DNA of 10,009 bases, taken from CAIWXH01 sp964555675 (GTDB lineage: Bacteria; Chloroflexota; Chloroflexia; Chloroflexales; Chloroflexaceae). Shown piece after piece: positions 1 to 5,003 of the stretch (position 1 is its first letter; each line of letters opens with the position of its first letter). Location of the stretch: positions 1-10,009 of the forward strand of contig CAZKTU010000241.1 in NCBI GenBank assembly GCA_964555675.1, in the 5' to 3' direction. The translations under genes were made by a program, and so were the position numbers. The notes below the pieces were generated by a model. The model was not told the DNA's origin. It did not search any database and saw only the letters and a list, made by a program, of their open reading frames with translations.

Positions 1-285
1 ATCGTCCGGCGCGACGGCGTGGAGCTCCATCTCTGGGAGGCGAGCGACCGGCGCTGGGAGGAGCGCAGCGCGCGACCACCAATCGTATCCGGCGCCGAAT
101 CGTTCATTGCCGGCACCGCGAGTTGCCGAGTGATGGTCGAGGACGTGGATACGCTCCATGCAGAGCTTCAGCCGCGTGGCATCTTTCACCCAAACGCCCA
201 GCTCCAGGATCAGCCCTGGGGGTCGCGCGAGTTTGGCGTCTCCGACCCCGATAACAACCTGATCACCTTCTTTGAGCGACGCTGA
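1..285 (+). CDS. VOC-family (glyoxalase/bleomycin resistance-like) protein, 5' partial
   Basis: The reading frame is open from base 1 and ends at TGA 283-285, so the N-terminus lies outside the window and about 94 codons are visible. An internal GTG at 19 is not the real start, because the frame before it (IVRRDG) already reads like a VOC beta strand. The visible part has the second half of a VOC fold: a strand with DGVELHLWEA, then VMVEDVDTLHAEL (the typical Val-x-Asp-Val-Asp helix start), and a C-terminal SDPDNNLITFFE strand carrying the usual metal-ligand-like Glu. Such proteins bind and sequester bleomycin-type drugs or act as metal-dependent lyases or dioxygenases; the substrate here is unknown. 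It ends 11 bp before merB, so the two are probably co-transcribed. Family assignment is firm; function is not. Confidence 0.8.
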   Translation: MVRRDGVELHLWEASDRRWEERSARPPIVSGAESFIAGTASCRVMVEDVDTLHAELQPRGIFHPNAQLQDQPWGSREFGVSDPDNNLITFFERR

Positions 286-296
286 GAGGAGCGCGT

Positions 297-929
297 ATGG
301 CGGCTTGTGCGCTCACGGCGCTCGCTGAGCGGATTACGGCGCAGCTATGTGGGTCGCACGAGGCGCTGCGGGTTGCGCTCCTTCACCTGCTCGCCGAGGG
401 TCGGCCTGTCTCGCCTGGGCTGCTCGCCGACCGTCTGGGCTGGCCAGTCGAACAGGTGGCTTCGATTGTTCAGGGCTGCTCGGATACCGAGCTCGACCAG
501 GCCGGGCAGATCGTTGGCTGGGGGCTATCGCTGCTGCCTACCAGCCACCAGTTTCGTCTTGGTGAACATACGCTCTTCACCTGGTGTGCGCTGGACACAC
601 TGATGTACCCGGCCATTCTGGGGCTGGCGGCCGATGTTTCCTCCAGCTGTCCGGTAACTGGCACCATGGTGCGTCTGGTCGTGCGGCCAGACGGGATCGC
701 CGATCTCCAGCCCGCAGGCGCTGTGGTGTCTATCGCGCTTCCTGATGAGCCCTCGTGCGCCTGCACGCGCGACACCTTCTGCGCCCATAGCTCGTACTTT
801 GCCTCCCAGGAGGTCGCGCAGCGCTGGCAGGCTGCGAGACCCACCGCCTTCCTGCTTCCGGTTGCCGACGCGGCTCCACTGGCCCGCGAGATTGCGGCGG
901 AGCGTGTACGCCGAGCGCAGCGGCTGTAG
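297..929 (+). CDS. merB: Organomercurial (alkylmercury) lyase MerB
   Basis: MerB cleaves the carbon-mercury bond of organomercurials by protonolysis in the cytoplasm, releasing Hg(II). The 210-residue length matches the family. An N-terminal winged-helix-like region (about 1-75) precedes the catalytic core. The catalytic set is intact: Cys97 and Asp100 in WCALDTLMYP, Cys162 in DTFCAHSSYF, and the structural Cys118 in SCPVTG. These correspond to Cys96, Asp99, Cys159 and Cys117 of the plasmid R831b enzyme. The ATG at 297 is preceded by a purine-rich GAGAGGA. It sits 11 bp after the VOC gene. MerB normally works with mercuric reductase MerA, which is not visible here and could lie in the first gap or outside the window. 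Extra cysteines at 4, 18, 61, 154 and 156 are unusual. I am confident of the family and expect an active enzyme. Confidence 0.93.
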   Translation: MAACALTALAERITAQLCGSHEALRVALLHLLAEGRPVSPGLLADRLGWPVEQVASIVQGCSDTELDQAGQIVGWGLSLLPTSHQFRLGEHTLFTWCALDTLMYPAILGLAADVSSSCPVTGTMVRLVVRPDGIADLQPAGAVVSIALPDEPSCACTRDTFCAHSSYFASQEVAQRWQAARPTAFLLPVADAAPLAREIAAERVRRAQRL

Positions 930-946
930 GCTCCCATTGTCGGCGG

Positions 947-955
947 TGCTATGAT
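947..955 (+). promoter_or_regulatory. Candidate extended -10 promoter before the monooxygenase
   Basis: The 139-bp space between merB and the monooxygenase contains TGCTATGAT, an extended -10 element (TG-n-TATGAT), at 947-955. No convincing -35 hexamer lies 16-19 bp upstream. A separate promoter would be reasonable because the monooxygenase is too far from merB for tight coupling. This is a weak motif-only call. Confidence 0.3.
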
Positions 956-1068
956 GAGGCCACACGTGCGCGAGCCACGCCGGCACGGGCCGAGGCCGGT
1001 CGCGCGGCCACAGACTTCAAACCTGTCGTGAAACCAGCCACCAGCGCAATGCGGCGAGGGGAGGTGCG

Positions 1069-2033
1069 GTGACGCAAACTACTGAAGATAACGGCGCGCG
1101 GCCCACACGCGTGCGGGAGACGACCTGCTGCATCGTCGGGGGTGGCCCGGGCGGCGCGATGCTCGCGCTCCTGCTCGCCCGCCAGGGCATTCCGGTCGTT
1201 CTGCTGGAGCGCCACGCCGACTTCGAGCGCGACTTTCGCGGCGACACCTTGCACGCCTCGGTGCTGGAGCTCCTGGATCAACTGGGGCTCGCCGAGCGCC
1301 TGCTCCAGTTGCGCCACGCCAAGGTGCGCGGGTTGAACCTGCCGACGCGCACCGGAATGGCAACCGTCAACCTGTTTGGCTCGCTGCCGTCGAAGTTCCC
1401 CTACATCACCGTGATGGCCCAGTCGCAGTTCCTCAGCTTCATTACCGAGGAGGCCCGGCGCTACCCGAGCTTCGAGCTGATCATGCCTGCCCGCGTCGAC
1501 GGCCTGATCGAGGAGGGCGGCGCCGTGCGCGGTGTCCGCTACCAGGGAGCCGACGGGGAGGTCGAGATCCGCGCCGCGCTGAACGTGGCCGCCGACGGGC
1601 GCTTCTCCAGCCTGCGCAAGCTGGCTGGCCTGACCCCACGGGCCACCGCCTCGCCAATCGACGTGCTCTGGTTCCGGCTCTCGCGGCGCCCCGACGACCC
1701 GGTGGAGACCCTGGCGGCGCGGGTGGGGCACGGCCTGTTCCTGGTCTGTATCGATCGCTTCGCGTACTGGCAGATCGCCTGCACGATCACCAAGGGCAGC
1801 TACGCGCAGGTGCGGGCGGCTGGCCTGCCGCAGCTCCGCCAGGCTATCGCGGCCGTCGCGCCCGAGTTCGCCGACCGTGTCGACGAGCTCCAGTCCTGGC
1901 AGCAGCTGCCGGTGCTCAACGTCGAGTCGAGCCGGCTCACGCGCTGGCATCGCCCCGGCCTGCTGCTGATCGGCGACGCCGCCCATGTGATGTCGCCGGT
2001 GGGCGGGGTCGGCATCAACTACGCCATCCAGGA
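1069..2033 (+). CDS. FAD-dependent monooxygenase (UbiH/PHBH-like), 3' truncated by gap
   Basis: A group A flavoprotein monooxygenase type enzyme that would use NAD(P)H and oxygen to hydroxylate an aromatic or related substrate. The N-terminus has the Rossmann FAD-binding signature CIVGGGPGGAM (residues 21-31) ending in the acidic LLE47R ribose ligand. RGDTLHASVLELL follows. The second FAD motif LLIGDAAHVMSPVGGVGINY starts near residue 299, with GD at 302-303. The GTG start at 1069 is supported by a strong GAGGGGAGG ribosome-binding site at 1056-1064. The coding sequence runs into the N block at codon 322 (partial GA, probably the Asp of the usual QDA). Some 60-100 C-terminal residues are therefore missing. 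The substrate cannot be assigned. Class-I tetracycline-type or polyketide monooxygenases are alternatives within the same fold. Confidence 0.9.
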
Positions 2034-2133
2034 NNNNNNNNNNNNNNNNNNNNNNNNNNNNNNNNNNNNNNNNNNNNNNNNNNNNNNNNNNNNNNNNNNN
2101 NNNNNNNNNNNNNNNNNNNNNNNNNNNNNNNNN
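2034..2133. other. Assembly gap (100 N)
   Basis: Exactly 100 N, the customary placeholder for a scaffold gap of unknown length. It cuts the 3' end of the monooxygenase and the 3' end of the MerR gene, which converge on it. Together these should need several hundred bases, so the real gap is probably longer than 100 bp and could hold another gene. Confidence 0.95.
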
Positions 2134-2333
2134 GTCTGGATCTCGGCCACCGTGAAGCCTGCGCCCTGCGCGAGCTGGATGACCTTCAACATCTTCACGG
2201 TGCGCTCATCGTAGCGCCGCCGCCCGCTGACCCGCTTCGGTGCCGGGAGCAGCCCAATGCGTTCGTAGTAGCGCAGCGCAGAGGTGCGTATCCCGGCGCG
2301 CCGAGCCACCTCACCGATCGCAAGCTCGTCCAT
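2134..2333 (-). CDS. MerR-family transcriptional regulator, C-terminus lost in gap
   Basis: The visible 66 residues form the MerR-type winged helix-turn-helix: LAIGEVARRAGIRTSALRYY (residues 4-23), then ERIGLLPAPKRVSGRRRYDE, and KMLKVIQLAQGAGFTVAEI of the second HTH half. MerR proteins bind promoters with overlong spacers and twist them on effector binding. The dimerisation helix and effector-binding loop, which hold the metal-ligand cysteines in metal sensors, fall in the N gap, so the ligand is unknown. The start is chosen at the second of two consecutive ATGs (2333), because the AGGGGG Shine-Dalgarno is too close to the first (2336). An in-frame ATG at 2363 would lie inside the divergent promoter and is unlikely. 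The gene is divergent from the MerR-type promoter at 2343-2373, the classical mer arrangement. Confidence 0.9.
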
Positions 2334-2342
2334 CATGCCCCC

Positions 2343-2373
2343 TTGACTTAAACCGCACTTCAAATGCTACGGT
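2343..2373 (+). promoter_or_regulatory. MerR-type promoter/operator P1
   Basis: TTGACT (2343-2348) and TACGGT (2368-2373) are separated by 19 bp (2349-2367), the elongated spacer typical of MerR-activated promoters. The spacer is AAACCG-rich with degenerate half-sites GACTTAAA and TTCAAATGC. It lies between the divergent MerR gene and the first CCPF gene. The predicted start of transcription near 2380 falls within the palindrome GTGATCAC (2374-2381). A near-identical element lies at 3259-3289. Confidence 0.75.
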
Positions 2374-2423
2374 GTGATCACTGATTCCGCAAGCGGGCCA
2401 TTCGCCCGAGGGAGGAGCTGATC

Positions 2424-2807
2424 ATGCCGACGCCGCCAGAGGCAAGGACGTCCGATGCGTCTGCGCCGCCTGCACTGCCCATCGCCTGCGACCCGACAGC
2501 CATCCCCGCTGAGGAGCGCGAGGCGCACATCGCCCGCGCCGCCCGTCTGGTGTTCCAGACCTACGAGGAACAACAGGAGCTGGCCGACGGCATCGCCTGG
2601 CGCTTCAGCGCCGACCAGTACGAGGAGGTCGCGGCCTACGTGGCGAACGAGCGGCGCTGCTGCCCTTTCTTCACCTTCACCCTGGAAGTTCACCCGGCCG
2701 GCGGCCCAGTATGGCTGCGCCTGACTGGCGATGAGGCCGTTAAGGCCTACCTCCAGTCCGAGCTTGCCTCGAACGCGCATCTGCACACCGAACGCTCGTC
2801 CAGCTAG
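2424..2807 (+). CDS. Small CCPF-motif protein, copy A (uncharacterised)
   Basis: A 127-residue soluble protein that I cannot assign to a characterised function. After a low-complexity Ala/Pro-rich N-terminus (1-20), the core reads ACDPTAIPAEEREAH (21-35), QELADGIAWRF (51-61), ANERRCCPFFTFTLEV (74-89) and GPVWLRLT (94-101). Cys22 and the vicinal pair Cys79-Cys80 are the only cysteines, and all three are kept in the paralogue at 3341-3688. A vicinal Cys pair is a plausible soft-metal or redox site, but that is inference. There is no signal peptide or membrane segment, so it is probably cytoplasmic. The ATG at 2424 follows GGAGGAG (2411-2417) by 6 bp. It is the first gene behind the MerR-type promoter P1, and the membrane-protein gene follows after 15 bp in the same transcript. 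The C-terminal tail has His-x-His (AHLHTE), absent in copy B. Confidence 0.85.
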   Translation: MPTPPEARTSDASAPPALPIACDPTAIPAEEREAHIARAARLVFQTYEEQQELADGIAWRFSADQYEEVAAYVANERRCCPFFTFTLEVHPAGGPVWLRLTGDEAVKAYLQSELASNAHLHTERSSS

Positions 2808-2822
2808 AACAAGGAACGACTC

Positions 2823-3158
2823 ATGCTCAATCTCGTCAATGCCTGCGCGCCGTGGCTGAACTGGAAGTCGGCGGGGGTCATCGCCCTGGTGGCGTTCGGC
2901 GCGGCCTTCTGCCTGGGGGTGCCCGGCCTCGGCCTCCTCGCAGGCGTAGCCCCCATCCTCCTGCTAATCGCCTGTCTCATTCCCTGCCTCATCCCACTGG
3001 CGCTGCTGCGCCCCAAGAACGGCGGCCAGGTCGCCTCCACGCAGCCAACGATACGGCTGAGCGACCAGGGGGCGGAGACCTACGGCTGCGGCAAGGATAG
3101 CTGCGGCGTCGGCAATGGCACAAACGCCTGCCAGAGCGAGCCTGTAGCCGGCTCATAG
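2823..3158 (+). CDS. Cysteine-rich two-helix small membrane protein, possible metal transporter
   Basis: A 111-residue protein with two predicted membrane helices (about 17-37 and 40-62) separated by a short Gly/Pro turn, then RPK and a soluble tail. Cysteines lie in or at the membrane segments (Cys8, Cys30, Cys51, Cys55; the last two in IACLIPCLIP) and in the tail as CGKDSC (89-94) plus Cys103. By the positive-inside rule, both ends should be cytoplasmic. Small two- or three-helix proteins with paired cysteines (MerF, MerT, MerC) import Hg(II) in mer operons. This one resembles them in design but I do not recognise it as any of them. The ATG at 2823 has AAGGAA 6 bp upstream. It is co-transcribed with copy A of the CCPF gene and followed by a terminator. 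A mercuric or other thiophilic-metal transporter role is inferred, not shown. Confidence 0.8.
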   Translation: MLNLVNACAPWLNWKSAGVIALVAFGAAFCLGVPGLGLLAGVAPILLLIACLIPCLIPLALLRPKNGGQVASTQPTIRLSDQGAETYGCGKDSCGVGNGTNACQSEPVAGS

Positions 3159-3178
3159 CACGCAACCGCAGCACACGG

Positions 3179-3208
3179 CGCCGGGAGGAGACGCGTCCCT
3201 TCCCGGCG
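3179..3208 (+). terminator. Hairpin terminator after the P1 operon
   Basis: The left arm 3179-3191 (CGCCGGGAGGAGA) pairs with the right arm 3196-3208 (TCCCTTCCCGGCG) around a CGCG loop, with one G-U pair and one mismatch. The stem is very GC-rich and is followed by TTGCCTTTAT, a modest T-rich run. It lies 20 bp after the stop of the membrane-protein gene and just ahead of the second MerR-type promoter, so it probably insulates the two units. Confidence 0.65.
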
Positions 3209-3258
3209 TTGCCTTTATCAGGGGCGCGTGATCAGCCAAAAGGCGGAGCGGGCAGCGG

Positions 3259-3289
3259 TTGACTTCAACCGAGCTTCACGTGCTACACT
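3259..3289 (+). promoter_or_regulatory. MerR-type promoter/operator P2
   Basis: TTGACT (3259-3264), a 19-bp spacer (3265-3283) and TACACT (3284-3289). It matches P1 at most positions, sharing TTGACTT, AACCG, CTTCA and TGCTAC at identical spacing, with half-sites GACTTCAA and TTCACGTGC. The shared spacer sequence as well as length suggests the same MerR protein acts on both. It drives the second CCPF gene, with a predicted transcript start near 3296. Confidence 0.75.
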
Positions 3290-3296
3290 CGCCATC

Positions 3297-3317
3297 TGCC
3301 GCTGCCCAGCAGCGGCA
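3297..3317 (+). other. Perfect stem-loop at the 5' end of the P2 transcript
   Basis: TGCCGCTG (3297-3304) pairs perfectly with CAGCGGCA (3310-3317) around a 5-base loop, just at the predicted start of the P2 transcript and upstream of the AAGGAG ribosome-binding site (3326-3331). A 5'-terminal stem can stabilise mRNA. A weaker 5-bp stem (2394-2408) occupies a similar place in the P1 leader. No direct sign that it is regulatory. Confidence 0.5.
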
Positions 3318-3340
3318 TCCGTGACAAGGAGCATTGCACA

Positions 3341-3688
3341 ATGCGTGATACATCGAACACCGACTCGGCGCCGTTCCGGTTCTACTGCGATATGACGGCG
3401 CTCTCGCCGGAGGAGCGCGCCGCCCATCAGGAGCACATAACCCAGCTCTTCAGTGGCCTGGTGCGCGAAACGTGCGAGCTCGCCGACGGCTTCGCCTACC
3501 GCTTCGACGGTGAGCACTATCCGCTGCTGGCGACCTTCATCAGGGATGAGCGGAAGTGCTGCCCCTTCCTCAGCTTCCGTCTGGAGGTCGCCTCGGAGCA
3601 CGGCCCCATCTGGCTCCAGCTCACCGCCCCCGGCGAGGTGAAGCCGTTTCTGGTGGAGGAGCTCGGGCACTACGGGGCGACACACTGA
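3341..3688 (+). CDS. Small CCPF-motif protein, copy B (uncharacterised)
   Basis: A 115-residue protein, a clear paralogue of the 2424-2807 product. Hand alignment gives roughly 40% identity over about 92 residues. Shared blocks are CDxTA...EERxAH (16-29), ELADGxAxRF (46-55), ERxCCPFxxFxLEV (70-83), GPxWLxLT and VKxxLxxEL near the C-terminus. Cys16, Cys73 and Cys74 are shared; Cys45 is extra. No signal peptide or membrane helix is present. Function is unknown; a vicinal-cysteine soft-metal or redox role is inferred from its promoter and neighbours. The ATG at 3341 lies 9 bp after AAGGAG. It has its own MerR-type promoter (P2) and is separated from copy A by the membrane-protein gene and a terminator. 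It could be a dispersed duplication that kept its promoter. Confidence 0.85.
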   Translation: MRDTSNTDSAPFRFYCDMTALSPEERAAHQEHITQLFSGLVRETCELADGFAYRFDGEHYPLLATFIRDERKCCPFLSFRLEVASEHGPIWLQLTAPGEVKPFLVEELGHYGATH

Positions 3689-3695
3689 CCAGCGG

Positions 3696-3735
3696 AAGGA
3701 GGAATGATGAAGGGGCTGTGGTTCGCATAGCCCCT
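3696..3735 (+). other. Mini-ORF with strong ribosome-binding site and overlapping hairpin
   Basis: A strong AAGGAGG (3696-3702) is followed directly by ATG-ATG and an 8-codon frame (MMKGLWFA, 3704-3730). Its end lies in a 10-bp stem: AGGGGCTGTG (3711-3720) pairs with CATAGCCCCT (3726-3735) around a 5-base loop, with one G-U pair. There is no T-run after the stem. The Shine-Dalgarno is very close to the ATG, so translation may be poor. It could be a leader peptide/attenuator for the membrane gene at 3790, the terminator of copy B, or a remnant. Confidence 0.35.
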
Positions 3736-3789
3736 GCCTTGCTGCACGCTATACGATGCCGCTGTGGGTATCACTGTGGGGAGAGGCGT

Positions 3790-4125
3790 ATGCTGGTTCG
3801 CTCTATTCTGCTGTTCGGGCTCGCCGGCCTGGCCGAGATCGGCGGAGGCTACCTGATGTGGCTGTGGCTGCGGGAGGGCCGGCCCTGGTGGGTGGGCCTC
3901 ATCGGTGCGCTGGTCCTGATGCTCTACGGTGTCCTGCCGACGTTGCAGCCGCCCACCCTCGACTTCGGCCGCGTCTACGCTGCTTATGGTGGTGCGTTCA
4001 TCGTCCTGTCGCTGCTTTGGGGCTGGTTGGTGGATGGAGTGCGCCCAGACACACCAAGCACGGTCGGCGCGGGCATTGCGCTCGTCGGCGCAGCGATCAT
4101 CGTGTACTGGCCGCGCCCTTATTAA
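3790..4125 (+). CDS. UPF0060 (YnfA-type) small multidrug-resistance-like membrane protein
   Basis: A 111-residue protein with four predicted membrane helices (about 3-25, 32-52, 60-80 and 90-108), the size of E. coli YnfA (108 residues). Family-typical blocks are visible: AEIGGGYLMWLWLREG (15-30), FGRVYAAYGGAFI near the third helix, and DGVRPD followed by VGAGIALVGAAIIVYWPR at the C-terminus. UPF0060 proteins are distantly like small multidrug-resistance exporters and sit in the cytoplasmic membrane; transport of cationic compounds has been proposed but the substrate is uncertain. The ATG at 3790 is chosen because the protein then begins with the family's first helix and GGGGAG lies 6 bp upstream; the open frame extends much further 5', but only as a shadow of the CCPF gene. 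It converges on the phosphorylase gene, 46 bp away. Confidence 0.9.
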   Translation: MLVRSILLFGLAGLAEIGGGYLMWLWLREGRPWWVGLIGALVLMLYGVLPTLQPPTLDFGRVYAAYGGAFIVLSLLWGWLVDGVRPDTPSTVGAGIALVGAAIIVYWPRPY

Positions 4126-4171
4126 CGCCTGCCCCTTCGTCCCGCTCGGCGTACCGGAAGCGCTGTGCTGG

Positions 4172-4990
4172 TCACGAGCGAGGGTTGGCAGCGCGCCAGA
4201 TCCGCGCGGTCTCGGCGATGATGGCGAGGGTCGCCCGGCTGCCCTGGTCGGGGCCCTTCTCGAAGTCGTCGCCCTCTGTCGCCATAGTGTTGGTGACGTG
4301 GGCGAAGCAGATGATCGGGTTGCCCTTCGCGGTGGCCAGCGCGTAGAGCGCTGCTGCCTCCATCTCGACGGCGGCGATGCCCTCAGCGCGTGCTGCGGCG
4401 ATTGCCTGAGCCGTCTCGCGGAAGGGCGCGTCGGTGGTCCAGCTACTGCCGGCGTAGCGCGGGACGCGCCCATGGTCCCAGGCCACGCTGAGCCGTTCGC
4501 GCAGACTGGCGTCCAGGGCACTGTAGCGGGCCGGCGGCAGGTAGTGGTAGCTCGTGCCCTCGTCGCGCAGCGCCCGCTCGATCAGCACGAAGTAGGGCGT
4601 CGGGCCAAGCGGGGTGATTTGTCCGGCCGAGGTGACACTGATGAGGAGCTGGCAGCCGGAGACAAACAGCTCCTCGGCGATCAGCACCGCGAAGGAGGCG
4701 CCCACCGCCCGCCCGATGATACCCAGCTCCACGCCATCGAGCGTGAACAGGTCGAGCGTGGTGTGGTAGCAGGCCCAGGCGGCGAGCGGGCGGGCCTGAC
4801 CGCTCGCCCGCAGATAGTCCACCAGGTCGCCGTCGGGGTCGAGCACACAGATCGGCGGGACGTCGCCGACGGGCAGGCCCTTCTGCCGGCGGGCCTCGCG
4901 CATCAGGTTACTCACATCGAAGACCGAGGGGGCGGCGTAGTGCTTCTCCGCCAGGATGGGCGGCGTGGTCGAGGGGGTCTCGTCGCTCAC
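4172..4990 (-). CDS. Nucleoside phosphorylase (PNP/UDP family)
   Basis: A 272-residue cytoplasmic enzyme of the trimeric/hexameric phosphorylase superfamily, which splits nucleosides with phosphate to base and ribose-1-phosphate. Motifs in order: a Gly-rich VGASFAVLIAEEL (96-108), ISVTSAGQI (117-125) at the place of the usual GTCGG-type loop, SSWTTDAPFRET (182-193), and the hallmark VEMEAAALYALA (208-219), whose Glu binds the ribose. It starts with GTG at 4990, with GAGGAG at 4994-4999. It is the last gene of the operon, 13 bp after the MFS gene. Specificity (uridine, purine nucleoside, methylthioadenosine) cannot be read with confidence; the atypical TSAG loop suggests a divergent subfamily. 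A sulfur-linked substrate would fit the operon but is speculation. Confidence 0.88.
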   Translation of the reverse strand: MSDETPSTTPPILAEKHYAAPSVFDVSNLMREARRQKGLPVGDVPPICVLDPDGDLVDYLRASGQARPLAAWACYHTTLDLFTLDGVELGIIGRAVGASFAVLIAEELFVSGCQLLISVTSAGQITPLGPTPYFVLIERALRDEGTSYHYLPPARYSALDASLRERLSVAWDHGRVPRYAGSSWTTDAPFRETAQAIAAARAEGIAAVEMEAAALYALATAKGNPIICFAHVTNTMATEGDDFEKGPDQGSRATLAIIAETARIWRAANPRS

Positions 4991-5003
4991 GGGCTCCTCA
5001 GGG

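Noticed and set aside
1011..1041. A third MerR-like site (GACTTCAAACC...GTGAAACC) ahead of the monooxygenase
   Set aside because: It has half-site resemblance to P1 and P2, but no TTGACT and no -10 hexamer at 19-bp spacing.
949..1986. 345-codon open frame on the minus strand opposite the monooxygenase
   Set aside because: Its protein is Gln/Arg/Gly-rich low-complexity with no domain. The plus-strand frame has clear FAD motifs; this is a GC-rich antisense shadow.
2424..3688. Toxin-antitoxin or phage-defence reading of the small gene pair
   Set aside because: The two small proteins are paralogues with separate promoters and terminators, not a partner pair, and carry no known toxin or antitoxin motif.
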